A DNA stretch of 64,000 nucleotides from Bacteroidota bacterium (GCA_021324685.1 JAJPIQ010000009.1:1-64000); one strand, 5' to 3'. Counted from the first letter of the stretch, positions 9,726 through 19,160 are shown. Notes: generated by a model from the letters alone, not told the origin. Numbers and translations: made by a program.

Positions 9726-11401
9726 TGTCCCTCCCCGAACCGGGTAAGAAAGGAGACTAAATTAGCGGTGGTGCCAAGCCGCAATTTCCGGCGAATCGAT
9801 TGGCGGTGATTTTCAACGGTTCTTGAAGAGAGGCAGAAAAGATTAGCAATGGCCTTGGTGGGCAAATTCAGCTTTATCATGACGGCGATCTTCAACTCCA
9901 TAGGAGTAAGTGCCGGATATTCTGATGCAATTTTGGAAAAAAACTCCCGGTGGACCTGATTGAATTGATGCTCGAACGTCTCCCAATCCCGATCGCTTTT
10001 AATATGAGCATCGATCTGTTCTGCAATTTCCTTCGCTTTTTTCGAAGATTTAATAACGGGCTCGATCTCCTCTTTTAAATTGCAAAGAAACTCGTTTTTC
10101 TGGACAAGTTGAAGTGCCAGCTGCGTTAGTTCGTTCGATTGTCGTTCTGTTTCCGCACGAAGGATTTCTGCGCGTTTATTCGCATCTGCTGCCAACTCCT
10201 CTAACCGCGCGCGTTCACGGTCTGCCTTTTCGATTTCAACACGGGAAAAAATTTCGATGATCGCTCGTTCACTTTTTTTATTATGCAATTCTTCTGAAAG
10301 AGCAAAATGCAGGTTAAAATAATGAACCGCCTTTTTTAAGTCGCCCGTCTCTTCGTATCCTTTTGCAAGGGCATTGGCCGCATCGCATTCTTCTTGTCTC
10401 ATTCCGGAGTCCCGAGACATTGCAAAAGCAATTTGAAGGGGAGTGAGGGCTTTTTTCGGCTCGCGAATATTAATGTATAGTTTCCCTAACCCTATATGAG
10501 CAATAATATCGATGCTTGCAATGTGCAAAGCTTCATTGATTTTAATAGCCTTTTGAAAATGCCGAAATGCTCTTTTATCGTCTTTAGCGTTCAGTGCAAT
10601 TTCTCCGAGGGCACATTCAACATACGCTTCTGAATCGCGTTTTTGCAATCGCTCTGCCAATGTAAGAGATTGCGAAAAAAGGTCTTTCGCTCGAGAGACG
10701 TCCTCTTGTTCATTTGCAATCAGAGCCAGGTGATATAGAGCACTTTCCCATGCGTCTTCATCACGAACATTTTTTGCCAGGAGCGATGCTCGTTCGAAAA
10801 ATGCTTGTGCTTTTTCCAGGTCATGTATCGTGAGATAGATTCTGCCGATATTTGAAAAAAGGACTGATCGGCGAAGAGGATCGTCTTTGAGGTCCAGAAT
10901 TGCTATCGCGGAATAAAACTGTTCGAGGGCATTCGGGTAATCTGCAAGCGCGAGGAATGTATTACCCGTCTCGATGAGCACTTCCACCCGACGTGAACTT
11001 CCGTCCTCGGTCAGTTCTAATGCCTGCCGAAAATTCTTGAGTGCCTCGCGATGTTGCCCAATTTTAGACAACGCCATTCCGCTCAGTAAAATAGCACTGG
11101 CTTTGGTACCGGATGTAGGTTCAGCTTTATCGAGTATTTCAATGGCTTTGCCGGCTTCCTGGATGGTTCGAGTATATTCAGAGAGTTGAAAGCTTGCGCA
11201 ACCCATTCGAAGAAAGGCTCGGGCTTCCTCGACCTTATTTTTTCTTTTTCTCGCAAGCTTAATAGCTTCCGTTGCCCAGGCATGAGCTTCCTTTGGATGA
11301 TTCCTGTATAGCTGGATACTCTTTTCCAGTAACAGCCGAAGCCGGTCCTCATCGGAGGATGCTTTCGCAATTTCACCTTTTGCTTCTTCGAGATCCGGCA
11401 T
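9722..11401 (-). CDS. TPR-repeat protein with C-terminal LuxR-type HTH
   Basis: Multiple TPR units (e.g. ILLSGMALSKIGQHREALKNFRQALEL), coiled coil, then LTPMELKIAVMIKLNLPTKAIANLFCLSSRTVENHRQSIRRKLRL. Confidence 0.85.
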   Translation of the reverse strand: MPDLEEAKGEIAKASSDEDRLRLLLEKSIQLYRNHPKEAHAWATEAIKLARKRKNKVEEARAFLRMGCASFQLSEYTRTIQEAGKAIEILDKAEPTSGTKASAILLSGMALSKIGQHREALKNFRQALELTEDGSSRRVEVLIETGNTFLALADYPNALEQFYSAIAILDLKDDPLRRSVLFSNIGRIYLTIHDLEKAQAFFERASLLAKNVRDEDAWESALYHLALIANEQEDVSRAKDLFSQSLTLAERLQKRDSEAYVECALGEIALNAKDDKRAFRHFQKAIKINEALHIASIDIIAHIGLGKLYINIREPKKALTPLQIAFAMSRDSGMRQEECDAANALAKGYEETGDLKKAVHYFNLHFALSEELHNKKSERAIIEIFSRVEIEKADRERARLEELAADANKRAEILRAETERQSNELTQLALQLVQKNEFLCNLKEEIEPVIKSSKKAKEIAEQIDAHIKSDRDWETFEHQFNQVHREFFSKIASEYPALTPMELKIAVMIKLNLPTKAIANLFCLSSRTVENHRQSIRRKLRLGTTANLVSFLTRFGEGQ

Positions 11402-11473
11402 AAGGAGTGGCAAAAAGTAACACTTTTCGTCCTAAGATAAACCCACCCGGCATCCAATCGTTACTTTTCGAGA

Positions 11474-11495
11474 CTACTCAATTTCTACTCAATTC
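11474..11495. repeat. 11-bp tandem duplication (10/11 identical)
   Basis: CTACTCAATTT | CTACTCAATTC. Confidence 0.85.
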
Positions 11496-11511
11496 AAAAA
11501 AAGAAAAAACG

Positions 11512-11537
11512 ACTTAAAAAAGCAACTTAAAAAAGCA
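11512..11537. repeat. 13-bp perfect tandem duplication
   Basis: ACTTAAAAAAGCA | ACTTAAAAAAGCA, supplies two T-tracts to the adjacent minus-strand terminator. Confidence 0.9.
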
Positions 11538-11565
11538 AATCGACCCGCCGTTCGCGGGCCGATTT
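11537..11565 (-). terminator. Rho-independent terminator
   Basis: AAATCGACCCGC-CGTTC-GCGGGCCGATTT (12 bp stem, one mismatch); on the minus strand followed by repeated T6 tracts. Confidence 0.8.
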
Positions 11566-11648
11566 AGTCCCATCAACTACCCAACTGCATAAGTTCGCAC
11601 AGCAGCTGGGCGAAAATTAGAGCATCGTGCAATCAGGGCTTGCGATTT

Positions 11649-12338
11649 TTAGTCGCGGCCGTCGGCTTTGCCATTCTTGAACCACCCGTTATGGCGACCG
11701 TTGTTGCCATGCTGAGCATAGGCCTGGGTTTGTGCAATCCGTGTTTCTTCTGTGCGGGCATGGCCCCCACGATACTCCTGCGTCTGGGCCTGTGCCGAGC
11801 CGGCTGCCCTGCCGGCCTGATATGCAGCCCGCTGCTGCTCACGATCGCGCTCCTCTTCCCAACGGTGGTGCTGGGCTTGATCGTATGCCGTATTGGGCGC
11901 GTAGCCTGGGGCAGGTGCGTACGCCGTTGGAGCTGGAACATACGCCGGAGCCTGATAGACCGGCGCCTGCTGCGCGGTTGCGAGCTGCTGGTTCAACTGG
12001 CGCTCTTCCTGACGGAGTTGCTCAAGTTGCGCTCGTAATTGCGCTTCCTGCTGGCGAACACTGTTCAACTGGGCCTGTACCTGACTCTGATTATACACCG
12101 GAGTGTACGATGGAGCATAGGAAGGCGTGCTTGGTACATAGACCGGTGCCGTAGAGGGTACGTACACGGGCGTGGTTCCCGGAACGGTTGTGGTCCCCGG
12201 GAGGGTCGCAGGTATCGTTGTGCCCGGAATCGTCGTCGTCGTATGCGGCCGCGTTCCCGGGCCGGCTTGAGCGAAGGCGTAGTCTGCGCCGAACACAAGG
12301 ATGAAAGAGAGTGTCACTAAGGTGGTTAATCGTCTCAT
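11649..12338 (-). CDS. Secreted low-complexity protein (Pro/Thr-rich, then Gln-rich coiled coil, then Ala/Tyr/Pro-rich)
   Basis: Signal peptide MRRLTTLVTLSFILVFGADYAFAQ; repeats PGTT/YVPST; LNSVRQQEAQLRAQLEQLRQEERQLNQQL coiled coil. Confidence 0.65.
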   Translation of the reverse strand: MRRLTTLVTLSFILVFGADYAFAQAGPGTRPHTTTTIPGTTIPATLPGTTTVPGTTPVYVPSTAPVYVPSTPSYAPSYTPVYNQSQVQAQLNSVRQQEAQLRAQLEQLRQEERQLNQQLATAQQAPVYQAPAYVPAPTAYAPAPGYAPNTAYDQAQHHRWEEERDREQQRAAYQAGRAAGSAQAQTQEYRGGHARTEETRIAQTQAYAQHGNNGRHNGWFKNGKADGRD

Positions 12339-12513
12339 AAGTAGTACAGGTTTATTTAATACTACCTGTTGGTACAACCCGTGTTCCCAGGAGTTCATGA
12401 TTTTCCTTAATAGTGATTCACAAAATTCATGATTCGGGATCGGCGTGTTACTGGAAGAGAAAAACGCTACGTGCGCGATATCATGCGGATATCGAGAAGA
12501 CGTAGTCGTTTAC

Positions 12514-12551
12514 AGAGCATTATCGTTTCACCATTAGAGAGCATTATCGTT
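12514..12551. repeat. 24-bp period tandem duplication over the 3' end of the DUF6176-like gene
   Basis: Exact 14-mer AGAGCATTATCGTT at 12514-12527 and 12538-12551; second copy contains the stop codon. Confidence 0.9.
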
Positions 12552-12891
12552 CTACAATCTCTTGTATCTTCGGATCGAGAAAGACAACATCGGCATCGAT
12601 ATCTTTCCGCAGGTAGGTGCGATCAATGCACTCGTCGCCAAACGCGCGATGAAGCTCGTCGATGGGGTACGGGGAAGTTTCGATCGGCTCCGCTCCCGCG
12701 CCCTGGATCGCGAACCAATACAAGAATTCTTCTTCGCCGATCTTCTCACGAAAGATCGTCTCGACGTACATCTTTTCGCGTTCGAGCGTTTCGATGCACT
12801 CGGTCCTCCGGTCATTCAGAGTTTGGAACCATTCATCGACTCGCGCTGACATTCCATGTTTAATTTTAAGCCGTGTTAGTTCTACTTTCAT
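12544..12891 (-). CDS. DUF6176-like small protein
   Basis: MKVELTRLKIKHGMSARVDEWFQTLNDRR...EREKMYVETIFREKIGEEEFLYWFAIQG resembles the DUF6176 family as I recall it. Confidence 0.65.
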   Translation of the reverse strand: MKVELTRLKIKHGMSARVDEWFQTLNDRRTECIETLEREKMYVETIFREKIGEEEFLYWFAIQGAGAEPIETSPYPIDELHRAFGDECIDRTYLRKDIDADVVFLDPKIQEIVER

Positions 12892-12920
12892 AGGGTAATG
12901 TTATCATAGAGTAATGTTAT
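12889..12920. repeat. 16-bp tandem duplication between stop of the lamin-tail gene and start of the DUF6176-like gene
   Basis: CATAGGGTAATGTTAT | CATAGAGTAATGTTAT (15/16 identical). Confidence 0.93.
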
Positions 12921-15124
12921 CTCCGTTTTCCTGCAATCGCCACCCCCACTACTTGTTTCATCGTGCGGACGGGATTTTGTGAAGAAAGTTCGATGAGTGC
13001 GGTGTATAGGCCCGGCATAAGCGTCTGGCCGTTGTCCTTTCGTCCATCGAAAAGGATCGTCGTCGCACCGATCATTTGCACGGCATCGGCAAGAGTGCGT
13101 ACAATCTGTCCGCGCAGATCGAATAGGCGTACCCGCAGCGCCCATTCGGTCGTTGCATCGCCCGTCTGGATGGTCAGCGTCGATGCATCCTCGAAGCCAT
13201 CGCCATCGGGCGAAAACGGATTCGGCGCGAAGCTCGTGACGAACGACGTTCCAATGGGAACGACCGAATCGATCGTTGAAGATGCGATAGAATTTTTTGC
13301 GAGTGGTGTCGCGCCGGAACTGTCGATCGAAGCCTGCCAGTTGCTGGCAAGATCCGAAGGCATGCCGGGATCTTTTCGCTCCAAAGAAATCCCAATAAAC
13401 GATTTTCGCACAAGGCTTTGCTGCCAGCCTTTTAAATAATGGACGGAGTCGATACATGTCGAGTCCAGATCATGAAGAGTAAGAAAGCACGAGTCGTGAC
13501 CCAAATCGAGTGTGGAAACTCCCAGTCCGGCGACGCCGTCACGGTCTCGAAGGCGTGGATAGGTCGAAAAAAAGATCCCAACATCGGCCGCGATCACGCC
13601 GAACGAATCCGGAGCAATTATGAGCGGCGTTATCGTGTGCGTGTATTCAGCCGGACGTTTTTCGCCGGTGATCAGCCGTGTGGAATCGAGCGAAATCCAT
13701 CGCTTGGTTCTGTTGTACAGTTCGACCCACTCGCAACTCGCGGGTGTCGGATCGAACATGATCTCGTTAATCACAAGACTGTCTTCTGGAATCGGAATAT
13801 CGATAGAACACAGAAGCGTATCGTTGGAAGGACGTTCGTCCAGAGGATTGGAAAGAACAGCCGTCGCGTGCCACATTCCGAAAATATTTTCCGGAAGTAA
13901 AACTGGAACTTCGATCGTGTTTCCGGGTGCAATGGCTTCTGAAGCCATTGCCTTTACGGTGTCACGATCGCCGATAATGACCGACAGGGTCGTGTTGGCC
14001 ACCGTGTCCTTGCCAATATTTTTAAATTCAAGATAGAGATTCGATTCCGTGACCCGCGCTCCGATCAACGCAAGATCATAGGTTCGAATGCGGCAGGAAT
14101 TTGGGCGCAGAATGGTCGAACCCTTGGGGTCCGAGCAGGCGGCCCAGTTTGAAGGGATGGATCCTGCTTTTCCAGGATCGATCCGCTCGATCGAGGTTCC
14201 ATTCGATGCGATCCAGTTCCCATTATAGGCGATCGTGTCGATGAGATCGCCGAGCGGATCGCGCAACGCGAGTGTCGAACCGGTATTCAGAAGTGTGGGA
14301 AGCGAGACCTGGACGATTTTGAACGGTGCTATCGAATCGATTTGGGCGAGCGGCGTGGGATTAGCAGAAAGCACAACCATCGAGTCCGGGGCAACTTTAG
14401 TGTTCGTTGCAGCGATCGTACGCGGCGTATTTGTACCTATGGTGATCTGCCAGTGTGAGAGATCGATCGTGTCGTTTGCCGTATTGAGCAATTCGATCCA
14501 TTCGGGTTCGGGACTTACCGGCGCAAACATGATCTCGTTAATGACAACGTCAAGGGGGTTCGCGGGTATGTACGTGGGAGTCGAGTCGGAACTGGCAAGA
14601 CTATTTTTTGCGCCTGGTGTCGCGGAGGTTTCCCCAGCACTCGTCGGTGCAATGGAAGTTCCCCAATTCGTAGGATCGCTGGAAGTGCCGGATACATTGC
14701 GCCGTTCGAGCGATGCGCTGCTTGAGCCACCCCATGAGGGAAGATAAGGGACACTGTCGATCGTCTGGAGTCCGGCATTCTTTAGTAGAAGCTGTGTTCC
14801 AGCATTTGGCAGGTCCGGCAGTGGTCCTTGAACGATCGTATAATTCCCGGGCCTCCAGGCGATCAGTGCGGCGGAATCTTTTGTGAGTACAATGAAACGA
14901 TGCCCAGAGATCGAAGCCGCTGGAAGCGTACCCGTTTTCGAGGTCGTTGCAATGACCCAACCAGTAAGATCGACCACCGTTGAATCCATATTGTAGAGTT
15001 CGATCCATTCCGGCTCCGGGCTTTTCGGAGCGTACATGATTTCATTGATAACGACTCCGCTTTGAGCAAATACCGCGAGTGGTGGAGTCACAACGAACAA
15101 AAATAGAAGGCTGAGTTTGCTCAT
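12917..15124 (-). CDS. Secreted multi-lamin-tail-domain protein with C-terminal T9SS/FlgD-like tail
   Basis: Repeated VVINEIMYAPKSPEPEWIELYN / VVINEIMFAPVSPEPEWIELLN / LVINEIMFDPTPASCEWVELYN; C-term FAPNPFSPDGDGFEDASTLTIQT...LFDLRGQIVRTL. Confidence 0.85.
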   Translation of the reverse strand: MSKLSLLFLFVVTPPLAVFAQSGVVINEIMYAPKSPEPEWIELYNMDSTVVDLTGWVIATTSKTGTLPAASISGHRFIVLTKDSAALIAWRPGNYTIVQGPLPDLPNAGTQLLLKNAGLQTIDSVPYLPSWGGSSSASLERRNVSGTSSDPTNWGTSIAPTSAGETSATPGAKNSLASSDSTPTYIPANPLDVVINEIMFAPVSPEPEWIELLNTANDTIDLSHWQITIGTNTPRTIAATNTKVAPDSMVVLSANPTPLAQIDSIAPFKIVQVSLPTLLNTGSTLALRDPLGDLIDTIAYNGNWIASNGTSIERIDPGKAGSIPSNWAACSDPKGSTILRPNSCRIRTYDLALIGARVTESNLYLEFKNIGKDTVANTTLSVIIGDRDTVKAMASEAIAPGNTIEVPVLLPENIFGMWHATAVLSNPLDERPSNDTLLCSIDIPIPEDSLVINEIMFDPTPASCEWVELYNRTKRWISLDSTRLITGEKRPAEYTHTITPLIIAPDSFGVIAADVGIFFSTYPRLRDRDGVAGLGVSTLDLGHDSCFLTLHDLDSTCIDSVHYLKGWQQSLVRKSFIGISLERKDPGMPSDLASNWQASIDSSGATPLAKNSIASSTIDSVVPIGTSFVTSFAPNPFSPDGDGFEDASTLTIQTGDATTEWALRVRLFDLRGQIVRTLADAVQMIGATTILFDGRKDNGQTLMPGLYTALIELSSQNPVRTMKQVVGVAIAGKRR

Positions 15125-15151
15125 CAGGACACAATGGACACTTTATACAAC

Positions 15152-15182
15152 ATTCATAGTATATTATCCAAAATTCATAGTA
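15152..15182. repeat. Direct repeat ATTCATAGTA x2, 21-bp spacing
   Basis: 15152-15161 and 15173-15182 in the divergent intergenic region before rimO. Confidence 0.8.
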
Positions 15183-15262
15183 CAAATATCGCTAATTTTC
15201 CAATGCATCGAGAAAAATCCGGTTTAGGAACGGAGCTATCCATAGTGTGTTAGGACGGATCC

Positions 15263-16585
15263 ATGCCCCACAACGACACGATCTCCACGCGCCAGAAAGT
15301 CGCCGTTATTACGTTAGGCTGTGAAAAAAATACCGTCGATTCGGAAGTGATCGGAGGTATACTGGCTCGGCGTGGCGTTCAGTTGGAAGAACAGGTTGAA
15401 CGCGCGCAAACGATTATTGTCAATACGTGCGGCTTTATTGACCACGCAAAAAAGGAATCGGTCGATGCTGTCCTCGAAGCATTGGAACTGAAAAAAAACG
15501 GTGTCGTGAAGCGCGTGTTTGTGGCCGGCTGCCTTTCGGAACGCTACCGTTCGGAACTGGAAGCCGAATTGCCGGAAGTCGACCGCTTTTTCGGCACGCA
15601 GGATTTCGAACGCATTCTCACGGCAGTGCTGCCGGAAGCAGAATTCAATTTAAAGGATAATCTTTTAGGCGAGCGGCAAGCCTCGGGCCCACGTCATTTC
15701 GCGTATCTTAAAATTTCTGAGGGCTGCGACCATCCCTGCTCCTTTTGCGCGATCCCGATCATGCGCGGCGGGCATCGTTCCCGAACGATCGAAGAACTCG
15801 AATTCGAAGCGATGATGCTTGCAGCGGGCGGTGCGAAAGAATTGGTCTTCATTGCGCAGGACTCGACGAACTACGGACTCGATCTCTACGGCGAGCGACA
15901 ACTCTCGAAACTACTCACGCGGCTTGCACGGATTTCCGGCGTCGAATGGCTCCGCGTGATGTATGCCTATCCTGCGAAGTTCCCTCTCGATGTATTAGAT
16001 GTCATGGCCTCCGAACAGAAGGTCCTGCCGTACCTCGATATTCCGGTCCAGCATGCTTCGACCGAAGTGCTGAAATCGATGCGCCGTGGTATTACACGCC
16101 GCGCGACCGAGGAACTGATTCGAACCGTTCGCGATCGGGTTCCGAACATTACCCTTCGTACGACTCTCATTACGGGTTATCCAACCGAAGGCGATCGGGA
16201 GTTTGAAGAACTTGTGGAGTTCGTTCAGGAAATGCAGTTCGACCGGCTTGGAATTTTCACCTACAGCCAGGAAGAAGGGACAACCGCACATCCGCTTGGA
16301 GATCCGATTCCGCAAGCGGAGAAGTTACGGCGTCAGGCATATCTCTACGATCTGCAGTCCGACATTTCGCTTGTGAAGAACCAGCAAAAGATCGGTTCTA
16401 CGGAACACGTTCTTATCGAACGGATGGAGAACGAGAAGTATATCGGAAGGACGGGTGCCCATGCGCCGGAAGTCGATGGGGAAGTGCGGGTCGTAAGCGA
16501 TCGCCCTCTGGAGATTGGGAATTTCGTTATGGCGCGTGTTGTCCAAGCATCGGAATTCGATCTGGAAGCGGAAGCGCTGTCGTGA
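15263..16585 (+). CDS. rimO: Ribosomal protein S12 methylthiotransferase
   Basis: VAVITLGCEKNTVDSE, TCGFIDHAKKESVDAV, KISEGCDHPCSFCAIPIMRGGHRSR, DIPVQHAS, TTLITGYPTEGDREFEEL. Confidence 0.96.
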   Translation: MPHNDTISTRQKVAVITLGCEKNTVDSEVIGGILARRGVQLEEQVERAQTIIVNTCGFIDHAKKESVDAVLEALELKKNGVVKRVFVAGCLSERYRSELEAELPEVDRFFGTQDFERILTAVLPEAEFNLKDNLLGERQASGPRHFAYLKISEGCDHPCSFCAIPIMRGGHRSRTIEELEFEAMMLAAGGAKELVFIAQDSTNYGLDLYGERQLSKLLTRLARISGVEWLRVMYAYPAKFPLDVLDVMASEQKVLPYLDIPVQHASTEVLKSMRRGITRRATEELIRTVRDRVPNITLRTTLITGYPTEGDREFEELVEFVQEMQFDRLGIFTYSQEEGTTAHPLGDPIPQAEKLRRQAYLYDLQSDISLVKNQQKIGSTEHVLIERMENEKYIGRTGAHAPEVDGEVRVVSDRPLEIGNFVMARVVQASEFDLEAEALS

Positions 16586-16586
16586 T

Positions 16587-18023
16587 ATGTCTCCGCTCCG
16601 CTCGTTTGTTTGTCTTTTTGTCCTTCTGAGCGCTGTCGTCGTCTCTGGTCGCTCCGACGCACAAGAACGGTCATTTCGGCATCCGCCCGCGCTTTCCGGA
16701 GATATCGCCCCCGCGGCGTTCGACCTGCTCGCATTTCAGTCCGCACATTCCGATAGCACGCGACTCGACCTGTATGTGGCGGTTCCTTTCAGCCGTCTTC
16801 AATTTCTCTTTGCGGTCGATAAATATGTTGCCGAGTATGCCGTCGGCCTGCAGGTCATTGGAAACGAAAAATTACTCATCGATCGCTATGAAACGTACAC
16901 CGTGCTCGAGAACTCGGTCCAGCACAAGGCGCGTCTGGATGCGCGGGAAGAACGCGCGGACGCGGAGCAGCTTTCGTTCCTGCTCGCCCCCGGCCGGCAA
17001 TACGAAGTCAGGATCGCGATCCGAGATCTTACGTCGCACCGCGCTTTTGACACAACGTTCGATATCCAGGTCAGGGGTTTTTCCGAAAGTGGCCCGGAAA
17101 TGAGCGACCTCATGATCTATCGAGATAAACATGGCATGCGAATGGTCCCTTCGATCGGCCCGGATGTTTCCATGCTCACCGGTAACAATTCGGGGATCGA
17201 GGACCGCGGCCAAAGCGGTGTCTTTGCTGAACTGTATCATATCCCGCTCGATACCACGCTTGCAGTGGTCAGCGAAATACTACCTGCTTCCTCGAGCGGA
17301 TCGGCCGAAAATATCTTGGCTAGAAGTGTTTTGGTGTTCCGAACTCCCCTTAGAGACTCGATAACCGGGAACTCAGCGGTTATTTCTCAAATGCCACTCT
17401 TCGAGTCTCTTTCGTTCGAAGATCTTTGGACGGGACGCTATGTACTCCGAACCTATCTGCTTCGCTCGGTTCGCGACACGGATACGGAGGACCCGGCCGC
17501 CCTCGAAAAGCGCGCGATGGTCTGGAATGAACGGGCGATCGAGGTCCTCGCTGCTCGCGGAGTCCCGACCCATGCGGCGGATTTGGACGAAGCGATCGAA
17601 GAGATCCGGATCATTGCGACGTCCAGTGAACTCGAAGCACTGGAATCCGCCCACGATGCAAAAGAGAGACGCAAAGCAATCCTCGATTTTTGGAAAAATA
17701 AAAATCCGTTCCCGAATGAGCGGTCGAACCGGCCGATGAGCATTTTTTATGGTCGTATCGAATATGCCAACGAGCATTTTTCGACCGGTTTTTTGCCGGG
17801 ATGGAAAACCGATCGCGGACATGTTTATATCGCGCTGGGTCCACCGAGCGAAATTGAAACGCATCCGGAAGAAACGATGCAAAAACCCTATGAAATCTGG
17901 CATTACCCGGAATTAGGACAGCGTTATACCTTCGTGGATGAATTTATGATGGGAGAATACCGGTTGGTCGGTGCACTGCCCCCGCGCGGGACATTCCTGT
18001 GGGACGAAGTTCCCACACATTGA
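16587..18023 (+). CDS. GWxTD domain-containing secreted protein
   Basis: Signal peptide then C-terminal NEHFSTGFLPGWKTDRGHVYIALGPPSEIE...YEIWHYPELGQRYTFVDEFMMGEYRLVG. Confidence 0.88.
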   Translation: MSPLRSFVCLFVLLSAVVVSGRSDAQERSFRHPPALSGDIAPAAFDLLAFQSAHSDSTRLDLYVAVPFSRLQFLFAVDKYVAEYAVGLQVIGNEKLLIDRYETYTVLENSVQHKARLDAREERADAEQLSFLLAPGRQYEVRIAIRDLTSHRAFDTTFDIQVRGFSESGPEMSDLMIYRDKHGMRMVPSIGPDVSMLTGNNSGIEDRGQSGVFAELYHIPLDTTLAVVSEILPASSSGSAENILARSVLVFRTPLRDSITGNSAVISQMPLFESLSFEDLWTGRYVLRTYLLRSVRDTDTEDPAALEKRAMVWNERAIEVLAARGVPTHAADLDEAIEEIRIIATSSELEALESAHDAKERRKAILDFWKNKNPFPNERSNRPMSIFYGRIEYANEHFSTGFLPGWKTDRGHVYIALGPPSEIETHPEETMQKPYEIWHYPELGQRYTFVDEFMMGEYRLVGALPPRGTFLWDEVPTH

Positions 18024-18025
18024 AT

Positions 18026-19150
18026 ATGATTGAAAAAATCCTGATCGCTGCCATGCCGATCCCCGGTGTCTGGGATGCGAACGAAGCATCCTTTCACGTG
18101 GCACGGCTTCTTCGGGCCCATGACCGATTACTCGATCGTGCACAGGTCGTGCAACTCCCACTGATCGATGGGGGGGCCGGAACGGTCGACTTTCTCGTCA
18201 CCCATACACTTGGATCGTTTCTGGAAGTCGAGGCGACGAGCGCAACTGGCGAGGAAACGGTCGCTCCGATCGGCTTTACCGGCGATGACGGAAAACTTTC
18301 GGTCATAGAAATGGCCCGCACATCTGCCGTGGGAAGTGCTGGAGACTTTGGTACGACGGCCGGAGTCGGCCAACTGATCCGCGATGCGCTGGACGAAGGC
18401 GCGTTTTCTATCCTCCTGGGTCATGAGGAACCGCTGGCGTGCGATGCCGGATTCGGGGCCGCGGCGGCACTCGGAGTAAAGTTCCTGGATGCCAGGGGCG
18501 CGGAAATCCCCTTCGAAAAACCAGGGGCCGAGCTTTCGAAGGTCGAGCGGATCGATCTGAGTGGCCGCAGCTTCGGGCTTTTAAGTTCCCGTTTGTACCT
18601 GGCCCAGTCGAGCAGCGCCAGGCAAAGCAGACCGACGCAATCCTTGCTTCAGGAGCTCGGCCGTTTGCGCGAGATCATTCAGCGGGACACGACGATCACT
18701 CCTTCCATGAATGGCTTGAGCGCGAGCGCGATTGAGTTTGGCCTTTCGGCATTGCTCGGCGCGGAAGCACGGGGCGGACTTTCGCTGGTCCTCGAAGCGT
18801 CGCAAATTTTCGAATCGGTCGATCGCAATGAATTTTCCGCATTCCTCCTCTTCGCTCGGGACCGCGCACAGATCGAAGAGCCAGAACTTGTGGTTATTCT
18901 GGATCGCCTCCGAGCCAAAATTCCATGCTATGTTTCATTATTTGTGGAAGGTGTACCGGGTGATGGTTTGCAAAATACTTCCGAAGTTTACCTTTCGGAG
19001 GTTCCGGTATTTCAAGCTCCCTTACGCGCGGATGCACGGGAGGAAGAGCGCCGTCGCGATCTGGAACTTCGGACCGATAAAATAATGCCAGTGCTCCGGG
19101 ACCGTTTGAGGCCCACGCCACAAAAAAATGCTCGCTCCAAACGAGCATAA
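18026..19150 (+). CDS. Glycerate-kinase-fold protein with degenerate catalytic motifs
   Basis: LPLIDGGAGTVDFLV, VIEMARTSAV, GTTAGVGQLIRDALDEGAFSILLG, DAGFGAAAALGVKFLDARG, RIDLSGRS align with type I glycerate kinases; canonical APDS[FY]K and SATNDGG motifs are not kept. Confidence 0.6.
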   Translation: MIEKILIAAMPIPGVWDANEASFHVARLLRAHDRLLDRAQVVQLPLIDGGAGTVDFLVTHTLGSFLEVEATSATGEETVAPIGFTGDDGKLSVIEMARTSAVGSAGDFGTTAGVGQLIRDALDEGAFSILLGHEEPLACDAGFGAAAALGVKFLDARGAEIPFEKPGAELSKVERIDLSGRSFGLLSSRLYLAQSSSARQSRPTQSLLQELGRLREIIQRDTTITPSMNGLSASAIEFGLSALLGAEARGGLSLVLEASQIFESVDRNEFSAFLLFARDRAQIEEPELVVILDRLRAKIPCYVSLFVEGVPGDGLQNTSEVYLSEVPVFQAPLRADAREEERRRDLELRTDKIMPVLRDRLRPTPQKNARSKRA

Positions 19151-19160
19151 AAGGTCCGTT

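Noticed and set aside
12140-12240. GC-rich repetitive stretch considered as a DNA satellite
   Set aside because: It encodes the PGTT/YVPST low-complexity region of the secreted protein; the repeat is protein-level.
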